Program-made: the position numbers and the translations under genes
Shown: piece by piece, positions 1 through 12,554 of the stretch
Layout: each line of letters starts with the position of its first letter
How positions within the stretch are numbered: position 1 is the first letter of the stretch
Origin: Tupaia tana
Taxonomy: Eukaryota > Chordata > Mammalia > Scandentia > Tupaiidae
Direction of reading: 5' to 3'
Assembly (NCBI GenBank): GCA_026018925.1
Contig: JAKSZU010000013.1
Coordinates: 75,257,791 to 75,321,790 of the forward strand
Length of the DNA stretch: 64,000 nucleotides
The notes under the pieces: generated by a model
What the model was told of the DNA's origin: nothing
What the model saw: only the letters and a program-made list of their open reading frames with translations
The model's database searches: none

Positions 1-877
1 TGAGATGACAAAGTTTTGATGTTTTAAGATGGCCAATTTTGGTACTCTATCAAAACAGCTCTGGAAAACCAGTATACCCACTAAAGAAATACTATGTCTC
101 ACACATATTTTTCGATTATTCTTTTCTTATGGAGCAGTTATCGTATTGCTCTTTTAATGCTGGTACTACAATTTCAGAAGTTTCTTTTTTTATTGTTTCA
201 TTATTTATTTATTTAGATTTAGATTGTTTTACAAAGACTCTAGGAGGAAATATCATGATTCAAAATGACACACTTATTCTCACCTCTATAAGTAACTGTA
301 TATTAGGAAGATATTCCTGCCATTTTTTTTTCAGGCAATAAGAATTGTGACTCACCCCTCCATAATTTTTTAAGTATTTCTACTGCAGTTTGTCTACCAC
401 AATATGCTTAATGTATTGTTGGCTCAGGTCAGTACCCAGATTCAGTAAAGATGAACATTCACCCACTTTCATTTGATTTGGTCATATCTTTAGATTTTTG
501 GGTGAAATTTCAAATTTTGTTCATAATCTTATACTTTCTCTTTTTTTCTGAAAGTAAGCTTTTTGGTAGGAGAAACTACTGTTTTATATCTTTAACTTTT
601 ACAACTAAAAGATTAAAAATATATTTGGACTAAGTAAAAACAAAATAAATATCTTATACAAGGATGAATGTTATCCATTCATTTGATATTAAGTGACAAG
701 AAAGTAAAGGAAAGGAAAAAAATAAAACTTCCCAAAGATATAAAACATTTGACTTTTGAATATTGTAGGTCATATGACCTTTTATTACGTGAAAGATGTT
801 GGAACTGAACATTTGAGATATAACATTCAATGTTAAAAGGAAATGCAATATATAGCATCGACTATTTTGAAAGGATA
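1..877. other. Unassigned AT-rich DNA
   Basis: No repeat family, exon or RNA gene is recognisable here. The short open frames lack codon bias, domains and splice context and are best read as chance frames. Confidence 0.5.
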
Positions 878-890
878 CTTCAATATTTTT

Positions 891-1159
891 CTTTTTCTTT
901 TTTTTTTGGAGAGGTTTTCGCTATAGTGCGCGTGCGCTCGCCAGACAGACAGAGAGAGACATAGAGACAGAAAGCGAGAAATCACCCCCCGGGGGGTTGG
1001 TCACGCAGCAATCCCTTCTCCTCCATTCTCCTCTCAGGATCTTGGGCACGCATGCACACGCGCCCGGTGTGAGTTTTAAGCCACCGGGTCCGGGACGCAA
1101 ACCGCGGTCGACTACGTGGGAGTCCAGCGACATAGCCATTACGCTAACTGCTGGTTCCT
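891..1159 (-). mobile_element. Family I SINE, young copy
   Basis: Reads in reverse from TTTTGGAGAGGTTTTCGCTATAG to the head ending CTGCTGGTTCC. It keeps many CpGs, so it is a young copy. It is flanked by CTTCAATATTTTT at 878-890 and 1165-1177, a 13-bp target-site duplication that dates it as an L1-type endonuclease insertion. Confidence 0.93.
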
Positions 1160-1507
1160 GATAGCTTCAATATTTTTTTATGAGTGTAGCATATGTTTTT
1201 TAATTGATGTTTATATGGTTTCTGAATTTTTACCTGGCACTTTCCAGAGTAATAGTATCTGCACTACTGTTGGGAAATAAGATAGAGAATCAAGTTGAAC
1301 TTCTATCAATCTTTGTGCATTAGTGTTTTCCAGTCAATTAAATAAGCCAGCAACCATATTCAACCATGACTGATGTGAAAGCAGCACTTGGTTATAGAAC
1401 TCTTGATGAGTAATTGGTAGTGATCTATGTAAACCACTAAGCATATATATAGCATTAAAATTGATGAATCAAACTCCCTTTTTATCTATTACCTATCTAA
1501 TAGCTAG

Positions 1508-1793
1508 AAAGTCTTTTTTTTTTTTTTTTTTTTTGGAGAGGATTTTGCTATAGGGCGCGTGCACTCGCCAGACAGAGAGACATAGAGAGACATAGAGACA
1601 GAAAGCGAGAAATCACCCCCCAGGGAGGATGGTCATGCCGCAATCCCTTCTCCTCCATTCTCCTCTCGGGATCTTGGGCACGCACGCACACGTGCCTGGC
1701 ATTAGTTTTTTAAGCCACCGGGTCCGGGACACGAACCGCGGTCGACTACGTGGGAGTCCAGCGACATAGCCATTACGCTAACTGCTGGTTCCC
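1508..1793 (-). mobile_element. Family I SINE
   Basis: Full-length reverse copy with a T run at 1508-1532, the end box, the C6/G-rich palindrome near 1615 and the tRNA-like head ending at 1793. It abuts an older SINE on its right, so SINEs are stacked here. Confidence 0.92.
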
Positions 1794-1794
1794 A

Positions 1795-2045
1795 CTTTGT
1801 TTTGTTTTGAGAGAGAGATTTTTGCTATAGGGCACATGCACTCAGCAGAGATACAGAAAGTGAGAAATAGTTCCTTAGGGAGGATGGCCCCATTGCAATT
1901 TCTTCTCCTCCATTCCCCTCTCAGGAATTTGGGCATGCCTGCACACACGCCCTGAGTGAGTTTCAAGTTACTGGGTCTGAGACTTGAACTGTGGTTGATC
2001 ATGTGGGAGTCCAGTACCTTAACTACTATGCCACCTGCTGGCCTC
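1795..2045 (-). mobile_element. Family I SINE, old copy
   Basis: Diverged reverse copy. The end box (TTTTGCTATAGGGCACATGC) and the head (CTACTATGCCACCTGCTGGCC) are still clear, but most CpGs have decayed to TG or CA, so it predates the copy next to it. Confidence 0.85.
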
Positions 2046-2061
2046 ATAAAAAATCTTTTTC

Positions 2062-2240
2062 TTTTTTTTTTTAAGAATTGTTCTATTTAACTTTATTTAT
2101 TTATGTATTTATTCTTAATTTGACCAGAGAAGGAGAGAGAGAGAGAAAGTGAGAAAGCAAGTCATCAGGTCTAGGACTCAAACCACAGTCAGCCATGTGG
2201 GAGTCCAACAACTTTAATCACCATGCCACCTGCCAGCCCC
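2062..2240 (-). mobile_element. Family II short SINE
   Basis: Short type in reverse. A TTTATTTATTTAT tail complement is followed by a GAGAGA tract, AAGTGAGAAAGCAAG, and the B-box/head region ending CCACCTGCCAGCCCC. It lacks the central Family I block. Confidence 0.8.
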
Positions 2241-2248
2241 AATGGTCT

Positions 2249-2473
2249 TTTTAAAAAAGGTTTATTTCCTTCACAAGAGTGAAAGAAAAACACAAGCACA
2301 CACAACAGGGTCACATGTCATGCTCTCTTCACTCCCTTCAACCTTTGCAGCCAGCCAGAATCATAGACCTGGAATAGAGAGGTTGACCAGGGAATCCAAA
2401 CTGAGATCTTCCACATGGATCTATCTAACCTTGCTTGAGTAGTGTGTTACTGCTACAACACTGAACTGACCTG
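2249..2473 (-). mobile_element. Family IV SINE, diverged
   Basis: In reverse complement the copy starts CAGGTCAGTTCAGTGTTGTAG and ends near GAAGGAAATAAACC. It shares the GTAGCAGTAA head and the AATAAA-bearing tail with the copy at 27596. It is old, and the family assignment rests on short shared blocks. Confidence 0.5.
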
Positions 2474-2482
2474 AAAGTCCAT

Positions 2483-2747
2483 TTTATTTTTCACCAGAGG
2501 GTGCCTGCCCTAACCAGAGGGAGACAGAGAGAAAGCGAGAGGGAGAGAAATCAACCTCTCCAATGGGGTATAATCAAACTGTCATTCTTTTTCCTTCATA
2601 TCTCCACCTGTCAAGATTTGGGCACATGTACACATATATCTGGCATGTTTTTCGAGCCAATGGTGCTGGGATTCCAACTGAGATCAGCCATGTACAGCCT
2701 GGCTCCCTCTGTATAGGGCTTAACAGTTGTGCTATAGGCTGACCCTA
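2483..2747 (-). mobile_element. Family I SINE, old copy
   Basis: Decayed reverse copy with the purine-rich tract (GAGACAGAGAGAAAGCGAG), the TCTCCACCTGTCAAGATTTGGG block and a head ending GGCTGACCC. It is flanked by AAAGTCCATTTTA and AAAGGTCCATTTTA, a near-perfect target duplication. Confidence 0.8.
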
Positions 2748-2837
2748 AAGGTCCATTTTAATGGCTAGTAAATAAGGACTTCCCTTTGAATAAAATATAC
2801 TTTTTCAAGCAAATAGCATCTACTTTTAATAATTTTT

Positions 2838-3030
2838 TGCCACCAGGTTCGGTGGCTTAAACTCACATCAGGTGTACATGTATACATGTCCAAAATCCCC
2901 AGAGGAGAATGGAGGAGAAGGGATGGCAGCCTGAAAATCACCCCAGGGGATGATTTCTTGCTTTCTTTCTGTCTCTCTCTGTCTCTCAGGTGAGCAGACA
3001 CATCCTATAGAAAAATATCTCTGAAACAAA
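2838..3030 (+). mobile_element. Family I SINE, 5'-truncated
   Basis: Begins inside the element at GCCACCAGGTTCGGTGGC, so the tRNA head and A box are missing. It continues through GGAGAATGGAGGAGAAGGG and the TCTGTCTC tract to CATCCTATAG. It was probably truncated at insertion. Confidence 0.85.
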
Positions 3031-3159
3031 AAGTTCTCGATTATATTTTATAAAAATCTTTGAACTGGATTTCTTGTCCTGCATTCACAAACAGAATCCA
3101 TGAATTAAAAAAATATATATATGTATCTTAGACTCTTCAAGAGAATTAATGGAAAACCA

Positions 3160-3285
3160 GAACAAGAAATATCCTTGATTTGACTGTTGCACACTGCCTG
3201 CACGCTTTGAAAATCCATACTGTATTCCACAAAGATGTACAACAATTAAATGTAAATAAGAAATTAAAAACATAAAATTTGAAAG
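3160..3285 (+). mobile_element. L1 3' end fragment
   Basis: The block AAAGATGTACAACAATTAAATG followed by an A-rich tail matches the 3' terminus of the longer L1 at about 32190-32230 (CAATAAAGATATATAGTGATTG). Only the last part of the 3' UTR is present, as expected for a heavily 5'-truncated copy. Confidence 0.6.
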
Positions 3286-5580
3286 TTTTAAAAAGAAATG
3301 TCTCTGAAGAAATATCAATTATGCCATTATAAGCTAAAGTGCTACTAATTTTATGGGACTGTGATCATTCCCAAGTGTTCAACCCTTCTGGTTCCCCAGT
3401 TTTTTTTTTTTTTTTTTCTTGACTACTCACTAGAGAATTATTTTTACCCCATTTTTAAATCTCATTTTTAAATTATCCATCTAGCTATAATGTTCTTCAA
3501 TAATGGAATGATAAAAATGTAATCTCAATTTGACCAAACAAATGCTTTTGCTTCAAGTAATGTGAACCTTGTGATTAGTGATGCAAGAAAGTAATGGATT
3601 CGTCTTGTCAAAACACACTTTTGAGACTGATCTGAATCTTGGAATTTGCCAGGAGCCTCTTTTATCTCACTATAATTATTCAAATCTGTTTTAAAAATCC
3701 ACAATATATTACCATATTATTCCAATTAAAATATGTTTTTCTTACTAAATTATCTAGAATAAATTTCTGTTGCTTCATTTAAATAAATCACTCTGACCTA
3801 GATTTGTAATAAATTAGACTAGTCATATTTCTGGAATAAATTGGAATAAAATAAGTTCAAGTATTTATACAAAAGTAGATCTCCATAAAAGCAGAAATGA
3901 ATTTTTCAATCTTCAGATTTGAATTTTCCCAATAGAGCCAACATGGTGGTATTTGATGAAAGTTAATTGGATGAATTAATAAATTAGATTATGTCTGTAT
4001 TAATACATCTTGCTCCTGTAGTATTCTAAAGTACTGTTAGCCATTTCAAGTGGTAAAATAACAATCTCTAATAATTCTTCGTTAAAAAATTGAACTCCTT
4101 TTCTGAAACATTAATTCACTCCCTGTAAGTATTAGGAGAGAGGAATTTTAAAATAAAATAAGTTATATGATAGTATAGTAGCCAATAAATAGTTATACTT
4201 TTATTGTATAGGTTACTTTTATATCAAAATTTAAGAGGGGAAAGAAATAAAAAGACAGAAAGGACAGGGAAAAACTTATAAACATGTTCTATCCATTACA
4301 AAAAAAATATGCAGAAAAAATGTAGAAAAGATGATTTAGCTTCCATGATCTAGTGCTTAATTTTTTTTATTCTATTGACCATGAGTGTCTTATCTTCCTG
4401 GATGCCGATGTATTATCATTAACTGCATTTCTGTCAAGTCATTGTCTGGCATGGGATATTATCAAGTGAGTTACATTGTCCTTTGATTTAATTTTGTGGG
4501 CCAGTAATTTAAAATTAGATGCAAACACACACATTTACACACACTCATACACATGTGCACATAATTCTCATCTGAAGAATTTTCTTAGCCAAGTAAAGAT
4601 TGTTTCAGGTGATTTTTCTGCACAAAATGATCTTGCTCTATATTGTCACTTTCATGACAAATGACAAAAATAAAGGAACTACATAAACTAAGATTTCAAA
4701 TAATATTTGCTTCAGTATATTTAAAACATATTATTATATTATATGATATTAATTTTTCCTATTTTAATTTTTGTTTTAGCCCCTGCTTAAAAAAATCAAT
4801 CTCTTATTGAAAGAAATGGAAAATAAAATTAGAAAAATAATATTATTCAGACTTTCATCTTCTAGTGTGGCATGGGGGGAACTTTGAGAACTGTGGCAAG
4901 GTATCTTTGCTCCTGCTCTTATATTAACAACAACAACAACAAAAACTAAGCAAACTGAAAATCAATAGCTCTCCTTAGGTACATTAGAAGAACTGGGATT
5001 ATGGGATAAACCACCATCTCGAAGATGGAAGAGATTACAGAGAATCACAATTTTCCTAAATGTTAATAGAATTTTTGGATTAAAAACCCTCCATACCAGC
5101 CAATTAGTGGGCTAAGAAATCCTTAAGCGTAATTGACAAATTGGGAAGTTCAGTGTGGATACTTTAAGAGTTAAAAATTCCAGGAATCCAGTCTTGTTGG
5201 TTGGTCTCAAATTTTTAAGTTCTGCCTTCAGAACTCTCCCAGGTTCTCAAAGTGAAAGGGAAGAAAATGTAGCCACTTAATGTCTAGTGCATTCAGTTCT
5301 TAACAAGGTCTGTCCTAAAGAAAATGTTTTACCAGAGACTAACTGGGGTTTACCGAAGACTAATTGACCCTGCTTACCCAACCCAACTCTAGTTTTCTCT
5401 TTTCTTCCTGTCTCACCTAAGGAGAAAGAAAGCAAAGCAAAACTAAGAAGCATTTGTGAAGACCACAGCTCAAGGGCAAGGCTCCCTAAAAGACTGAGAG
5501 CTAATTGTGAAGCTACAGAGCACTTCCTCACCCTGCACCTTACCATGGCATCAGTTAAGTCCCTGTGTAGGAACAGGGAA
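3286..5580. other. Unassigned AT-rich DNA
   Basis: No gene or clear repeat is seen. The last 500 bp (from about 5040) could be diverged 5' UTR of the ancient L1 that is recognisable from about 5600 on, but I cannot show this by eye. Confidence 0.4.
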
Positions 5581-5820
5581 ACACAATTGAAAGAACTGTG
5601 CCTCCCCTGTGTTTTATAAGAAGAGGTCTCTAAGGAAACTAGCAGGCAATAGCAAGCATGAAAACAAGGACTCCAGAGGAAATGCTAATTTCTTACATCT
5701 ACTGCTACAGCAAAAAGTAAACGCAGCACAATTTGTGCAATAACAGATGGGTAATTAAGCAGAGAGTTGAAAACTAAGAAAGAATTCAAAGAAAATGCTA
5801 GAAATTAGAAACTTAACAAC

Positions 5821-6045
5821 TGGGACCAGCTGGTGGTATGATGGATCCCACGTAGTTGATCCAGTGGGTTAAAACATTCTGCATGCCTAAAATCCTAAAA
5901 TGAGGAAGAAATGGAGGAGAAGGTGTCATGGCATGACCATTCCCCATAGGGAGGGGATGTGTTTACATTTCTTCTCTTTTTCTTTCTGTCTCTCTTTGAC
6001 AAGAACATGTACTTACTGGCAAATTAGTAGGGAAAAAAAGAAAGT
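5821..6045 (+). mobile_element. Family I SINE, old copy
   Basis: Starts GGGACCAGCTGGTGGTATGAT and ends near GGCAAATTAGTAGGG. About 50 bp of the tRNA-related region after the A box is reduced. It lies inside the ancient L1 and so is younger than it. Confidence 0.8.
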
Positions 6046-6233
6046 ATCATAGCTGAAACAAAGATTACCTTTGGTGGGTATAATAATATACTGAACGCAG
6101 CCAAAGACAGATTCTATGAGCTTGGCACACATCAATAGAGGCTTTTGAAATTTAAATGCAAATAGAAAAAAATAAAATACAGAATAAAATATCCAAGAAT
6201 TGTGGAACAATCACAAAAGGTATATAACTGTTT

Positions 6234-6482
6234 TCTTTTTGGAGAGGTTTTTTTCTATAGGGAGCGTGCGCTCGCCAGAGAGACAGAGAGACAGAATGCG
6301 AGAAATCACCCCCCAGGGGGGATGGCCATGCTGCAATCCCTTCTCCTCCATTCTCCTCTGGGGATCTTGGGCATACATGCACACATGCCCAGCGTGAGTT
6401 TAAGTCACCGGGTCCAGGACTTGAACCACAGTTGACTACATGGGAGTTCAGCGACATAGCCATTACGCTAACAGCTGGTCCC
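6234..6482 (-). mobile_element. Family I SINE
   Basis: Near full-length reverse copy from TTTTTGGAGAGG to a head ending ACAGCTGGTCCC. The C6/G6 palindrome at 6310-6322 is intact. It interrupts the ancient L1 (+): L1-like text resumes about 60 bp beyond. Confidence 0.9.
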
Positions 6483-7499
6483 TATAGCTTTTGTAACTAC
6501 TCAAGAGGAGAGAAAAAAAAAATGTTTGAGGCAATAGTTGAGTATTTCTCAAATTTAATGATGTATATCAAACTATAGAAAAAGTAAGCCCAGAGAACAC
6601 CAAACAGGATAAACACCCCCGAAAATATATCTAAGCATATCATATTCCAATTGCAAAAATTAAGAGAGCGAGAAAATACCTTGAAGCATACTGCGGAAGG
6701 GCAAGGGACATGGGAACACTTTACAGAGGAGCAAGGATGAGAATTCTGACTTCTCTTCAGAAAAACTGCAAGCATAGGTGTGGAGTGGAAGACTTCGAGT
6801 TAAAAGAAAAGAACCACCACTTATTCTTTCATATCCATCAAAATAATTCTTCAAAAGTGGAAGATAATAAGGAGTTTCTTAGACACATATTGAAGGAGTG
6901 TGTCAACAATAACTTAATTTGCAAGACATGTTCAAAGAAGTTCAGAGTTAAGAAAATAATGTCAAGAATTCCGACTTACCTCAAGGGTGTTAGAGAAGGA
7001 ATTAAAATGAAATATTTTATTATTATTTTCATTATTCTTATATTTTCTTATTCTTAGTTGATTTAATAGATAGCTTTGTTTTATATCAATTATAGTTGAT
7101 GGGAGGCAGAAATTGAGAAAACTCTTTTAAATTAGCACATTACTTGAAACATGATTTAGGATTACATGAAGAAAGATTAGTTGTAAATGTAAGCTGCAAA
7201 TTGAATGGTACAACTAAAAGTATTTTTATAAGTATAATCAATATGCTAAGAGAAGAGAAAAATTGAATCGTGTAAAATGTTCAGTTAGAAAAAGAAAAGA
7301 GAAGAAAAATTATAAACAAGGGTAATAACAAGAAAGCAATAATAGATGGCAGATATGAATCCAAGTATATTAGTAATCACTTTAAACACCAATAGTCTAA
7401 ATATAACAAATAAGAGACAAAAACTATAAAAAATGTGACTCCACAAGATGTCAAAACCAACCCACTGCGAGTTAAAGACAGATAAAGGGATAGAAAATA

Positions 7500-7560
7500 A
7501 TACAGCATGCTAAGCTATAAAGATGTACAGCAATTAAATGTAAATAAATTATAAAATAAA
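7500..7560 (+). mobile_element. Very short L1 3' tail insertion
   Basis: AAAGATGTACAGCAATTAAATG plus an A-rich tail differs by one base from the L1 end at about 3232. It lies inside older L1M text, so it looks like a separate and extremely truncated L1 insertion. Confidence 0.5.
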
Positions 7561-8446
7561 ACATGAATGTAAATCTAATTTCTAAAAATTATACACTATA
7601 TAGATAGATAGATTAGCGCTAACATAAATCTAGAGAAAGCTAGAATAGCCATACTAATTTTAAATAAAGCATGCTTCAGAGCAAGGAAAACTACTAAGAC
7701 TGAAGAGAAGCATTGTATAATGATAGACAGTCAATGGTAAAGAGCCAAAGAGCAAACATAATGATTCCGCGTAAGCAATGACAGAGTATCTGAATATGTG
7801 AAACCAAAAATGATAGAAGTGCGGGAAGAAATAGATGACACCACTCTCAGCTTTAGACATCAGAGCCTCTCTATCAGTAACAGCCATCCAGGAGGTAGAG
7901 AATCAATAAGGACATAGTTGAACTAAATGGCAACATCAATTAACAGGATTAAATTGACATCTAGGAATACTCATCCAGCAACCGCAAACAAAATGTTCTT
8001 CTCAAGCTTCTATCAGCAGTCACCAAGACAATGGCATTCTGGGCTATGAAATGTATCACAATAAATTTAAAAGAATAGAAATCATACAAAGTATGCTTTC
8101 ACTCTAAACTGAGAAACTGAATTATAATGAAGTAATGATCTATTGTTATTATGATAATGATTTCACACATTACAGATGGAAATATTCGTTTTGTGTACCT
8201 GCCATCTACCAATGTAAGTGCAATCATAGAAACAAGATCTTGAATATCTAGAAAAAAATGTTAAGTAACAAGGCAACTGGATAAATTTAACCAGAAAGTT
8301 GCAAAGCACTCACTTAAAAAAGGCATTTGGAATTTCCATGAAAGCTAAGCAATTAGTGATTTAATATTTTAATCAAAATCTGAAAGAAAAATGGCTTGCC
8401 TGTATTATATGAAAAAAATGAAGCACTGTAAAGGTCTAAATTTGCC

Positions 8447-9002
8447 CAGTAGTCCTTCATGGTCTGCTGTCTCACGTCACAGTTTCAGTTACTCCTGGCC
8501 AACCATGGGCTGAAAACATTACTAGAACAATTCAAGAAATAAAACAATTCAGAAATTTACAATTACACAAGGTTCTAATTGAAGTGATTAAATCTTGCTC
8601 TATTCTGTTTGCCCAACTCAGGATGTGAATCATCTCTGTTGTCCAGAGTATCCATAATACCCACCTGTCTACGATACCCCCTGTTGGTCACTTAGTAGCC
8701 ATTTTGGTGATCAGAACTACTGTAAGAATATCATGGTGCTCGTGATCAAGTAACCCTTATTTCATTTGATAATTCCCTTGAAAAGCAAAAGTAGTAATGT
8801 TGGAATTTTGTAATAATTCTTCTATTTCATTATTAGTTATTGCAATTAATTTCTTACTGAGCCTAATTTATAAGTTAAACATCTCACAGACATGTATGTA
8901 GAGGAAACCACAGGATATGTATAAGATTTGCCTTTATCTGTGATGTAAGACCTCCACTGGGAGTCCTGGAATGCATCCCTTGTGGTTAAGCAGGGACTAT
9001 TG
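8447..9002 (+). mobile_element. Tigger-family DNA transposon, non-autonomous
   Basis: The ends form inverted repeats (CAGTAGTCC at 8447 and GGACTATTG ending at 9002). Internal landmarks match the Tigger/pogo group: CAGTTTCAGTTACTC, CACTTAGTAGCCATTTTGG, AAGTAACCCTTATTTCATTT, then the 3' block CTAATTTATAAGTTAAAC and CCACTGGGAGTCCTGGAAT. At 556 bp it lacks nearly all of a transposase and is an internally deleted derivative. The flanking TA duplication is eroded. Confidence 0.75.
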
Positions 9003-9261
9003 GATTATGTGCATGCTAGGAAGCTGCGAGGAAAGCCCTAGTCCCTGGAAATAAATGGATACGTGAAATATTTTTCTTGTGCATTTATTCATTCATTGCT
9101 CCTGTCTGGAAGCCTTCATTTTGATGCCAGCTACTTTCTTTCTTCCTTCACTGTTGTGTGACATACAAGAAAATAATCAGACTTTTTAGATGTGGCTCAC
9201 AACTGCATCGTGTGTTACTTAAGGATGCTCTTTAGACACATTACAAAAGTAATTACTTTTT

Positions 9262-9289
9262 TCTTTTTTTTAAGTTGATGTATTTCTTC

Positions 9290-9327
<38 letters not shown>

Positions 9328-9494
9328 CCCATGACAGGGTCCTGCCACAATCATTCTCCCTGTCTTCTAGCCACACAGGATCACAGGCACTTGATGGGGC
9401 AGTAAACATATTCAAGTTGAACTGGGATCCTAGCCCAGACCTCTGATCGGGCTCATCATCATTACGCTACTGAATGCACCACTGTAGTGGGGCT
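9262..9494 (-). mobile_element. Family IV-like SINE with (GA)n
   Basis: In reverse complement it starts GAGCCCCACTACAGTGGTGC with TAGCGTAATGATGATG, and ends at CTGAAGAAGAAATACATC, a decayed AATAAA tail. A (GA)n run at 9293-9324 fills the purine tract. It is old, and the family call is tentative. Confidence 0.5.
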
Positions 9495-10770
9495 CTTGGT
9501 CTTTTTTAATGATCTGACTCCAGCTGAGAATGTGACTAAGCATAATTCTAATAGGTATTCATACCACCCATCACAATGCATATTTTATGAGGATTAATCA
9601 ATAAAAATTTGGTCAAATAAATAAATGAATGAGAGAATGAATAATGTAATAAAATCAGTATAGTCAAGGATCATTTTTTTTTCATCCTCTCCTAAGGTCA
9701 TTATTCTAAAAGTTTTCATAATTTGACTGTATTTATTATAATAATACTAGTGTGAAAACACATATACATCTGCTCGTTAGTTACCTTTCACTAATATAAA
9801 ACAGTTCCGCTTAATTTCATATGAATAGATTTAACACCTCTAGAACTGAATTTCATGAAGTCTTCCCATAACTAGTCTTTGTCCAACGCTCTTCAACCTG
9901 ATGTTATGAAGGGTTAATGATGAAAGTATTACATCCAAAACAATAAATAAAATAGAGTCGTACATCACTGTACAGCAGCTATGCTTTTTATAGTTTCAGA
10001 TATGTTAGCGATTCACTTACTGAATTATAATCTAGATACAAAAAAAGAGGAAAACTAAACTGGCATTGTATTTATTGTATCCAAGATATAAAATTTGATA
10101 TAAAAACTCAGGCAAAAATAAAATGATTGTGAAAATGTAAAATGTAGTAGGTTTAAGAAATGCTTATAATGAGATTCTATACACTTGAAAAATTATTCAT
10201 ATGCCAGAACAAATTTCTACATCTGGATCAGACAGACTTTGGATACAGCTAATTTACCACAGACTGTTGTGATATTTTGTGTTTCACACTGTAGGAAAAA
10301 AAAAAAAATAAAAACAGCTAGAAAAATGTGCAAGAATTTATGAAGCAATAAGGAGTTAATACTGATTTGTTAACACATCAAAAGGATTATTCTGGAATAT
10401 ATATACATTGTGCAGTGGATAAATTGAGCTAATTAATATCTGCATTACCTTACATATTTTTCATTCTTTTGTGGGAGAACATTTAAAATCTTCCCGTGCA
10501 AGCTTCAAAAACACAATTTATTGTCATTAAGTAAAGTCGCTATGTTGTACAATAGATATCTTCAGATATATTTCAAAGGAAATTGCTGTAATGAATTAGA
10601 TATAAAACTTTGTCCTGGGTAAAAATATCAACAAATAATAACTAAATATTTTTGCATATTTTTTATTATACCCCACAAGACTTTAATTAAAAAATAAATT
10701 TGAGAAATAATTTGTTGTTTGTATTAATGTACATATTGCAAAGCAGTTCTGATAATTGGCATTAGTAGAT
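9495..10770. other. Unassigned AT-rich DNA
   Basis: I see no recognisable repeat, exon or RNA gene in this stretch apart from short A runs. Confidence 0.5.
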
Positions 10771-11027
10771 AAAAAATTTTTAAAAAGATTTTGCCATAAG
10801 GTGCATGCACTCGTCAGAGAGAGAGGAGAGGGACAGTGAGAAGGAAAATGAGAAATCAACCCACAGAGAGGACAGTAATACCTCCATTTCTTCTCCATTT
10901 TGTTTAGATTTGGGGCACACACATAAACATGCCCAGGGTGATTTTCAAGATTCTGGGTCTAGGACTTGCACCATAGTCAGTCACATGGGAGTTCAGAGCC
11001 TTAACCACTATATCATCTGCTGGTCTC
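10771..11027 (-). mobile_element. Family I SINE, old copy
   Basis: Decayed reverse copy: AAAAGATTTTGCCATAAGGTGC at the tail end, a GAGAGAGGAGAGGGACAGTG tract, and a head ending CATCTGCTGGTCTC. CpGs are nearly all lost. Confidence 0.82.
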
Positions 11028-11929
11028 AGGAGATAAAATTCTTAATATTTGTATTTGTTTCCTGTTTGATGATAAAATTTTTATTTACTTACAAAAGAGT
11101 GATATGTATTTTTCATCAATTTTATAGCTGATTTGATTCACTGGAGACTTGAAAGCTTAGGTAACTCTCTTGGAGTTTTTTAGTTATTTCATTGAATTTG
11201 TCGTGGTTATTTCTTTGTTTAATTTCCTTTCCACAGATTGTAGAGCAAACTGATGATAGTATTATGACATCGTAGTGAACACTTCCCACAGCATCTCTCA
11301 AGGACTCTGATATGTACGTTCTCAACTTGTCTTCCGTCTTCACAATCAAGTTCCCCAGGCAGACTGTCATCTAATATAAGTACATGGGATCTGTAAATGG
11401 TAAAGGACTTAAAATAAAAATATATGCTGAAATACATGTTAGTGTGTAAGCTCTGTTATAGACATGAGAGACTGAGTGAACGTGTACTATCTTGGCCAAA
11501 TAAAATAACATATGCTATTTCAAACCCAGAAGAATTTTAAGTTGAAACAATTGTATCAGAATATTGTAAGCTTGGCAGGTTATTTGTTTTAAGAATCAGT
11601 TAAAGTTAAAAACGAAAATATAGTTGCTAAAGTGAAAACAGGGTTCTTCTTTAATTATATTAATAACAGCATTAAAAAATCTTTTGTTTATAGTGATAAT
11701 GAGGTTAGCATTAATATTAAGTAATATTCCCACTCACAAACATTAATCTGGCCAGGGGAGACATGTAATATTTTAGTTGGGATCTTGAAACAGAAAGTAA
11801 GTATTAGTAGCAAATCTAGTGAAATCTGAATCAAGTATAGAGGTTAGATAATATTAATATGCCAAAGTTAGTTTCTTAGTCATGACCAATGTGCCATGAT
11901 AATTCAAGATATTATGTAAGAAACTGTGT
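11028..11929. other. Unassigned DNA
   Basis: No feature recognised. It could include further eroded L1 ORF2 sequence continuous with the reverse L1 that becomes recognisable from about 11930. Confidence 0.4.
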
Positions 11930-12307
11930 AGGGGATATATGGACATTCTTTGTACTAGAGAGGAATGTGCACGTGATTTTTTGGGAAGAATGTTTTCTAA
12001 TTGTTAATTAGATCAAGTTGATTGATGTTCTCTAGACCTCTGTACTCTGACTGATTTTCTCATATCAATTACCGAAAAGATGTCTCAAATTGAGATTGTG
12101 ATTTGTCTGATTCTCTTTTTGGTTCTATTGGGTTTTATGCTAATCTGAAGCTCTATTTTTAAGTGCATTAAACATTAAGCATGTTATGTCTCCTTGGTGA
12201 ATACAGTCTTTTATCATTATGCAATATTCTTCATCTCTTGTAATATTCCTGGATCCTTTGCCTGACATTAATATTGCCTCTCCAGCTTTCTTTTGATTGA
12301 CTTTTAT

Positions 12308-12554
12308 TTTTTGGAGAGATTTTTGCTATAGGGCGCGTGCGCTCGCCAGACAGACAGAGACAGAGAGATAGCGAGAAATCACCCCCCAGAGAGGATGGCA
12401 TGCCACAATCCCTTCTCCTCCATTCTCCTCTCGGGATCTTGGGCATGTACGCACACGCGCCTGGCGTGAGTTTAAGCTGCTGGGTCCGGGACTCGAACCG
12501 CGGTTGACTACGTGGGAGTTCAGTGACATAGCCAATACCCTAACTGCTGGTCCC
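12308..12554 (-). mobile_element. Family I SINE in ancient L1
   Basis: Reverse copy, CpG-rich. It is flanked by TTGATTGACTTTTA (12295) and TTGATTAACTTTTT (12555), a near-perfect target duplication in L1 text. The C6 block near 12381 is present, but its G6 partner has decayed. Confidence 0.92.

Larger units (their letters stand above)
5600..8400 (+). mobile_element. Ancient L1 (L1M-type), 5' half
   Basis: The order of landmarks fits an old mammalian L1: 5'UTR/ORF1-like text near 5640-5820, AAGAATTGTGGAACAATCAC at 6195, a CCAAACAGGATAAAC block near 6600, the region near 6720-6900 (frame broken), then ORF2 endonuclease-like text (ACATTCTGGGCTATGAAATG type, 8030-8110). There is no intact ORF; frames are broken throughout. 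Family I SINEs interrupt it at 5821 and 6234, and a short L1 3' tail sits at 7505. Boundaries are approximate. Confidence 0.72.

Noticed and set aside
6710-7057. 115-residue Lys/Asn-rich frame
   Set aside because: The DNA matches the ancient L1 5' portion. The frame is a by-product, and flanking L1 frames are broken.
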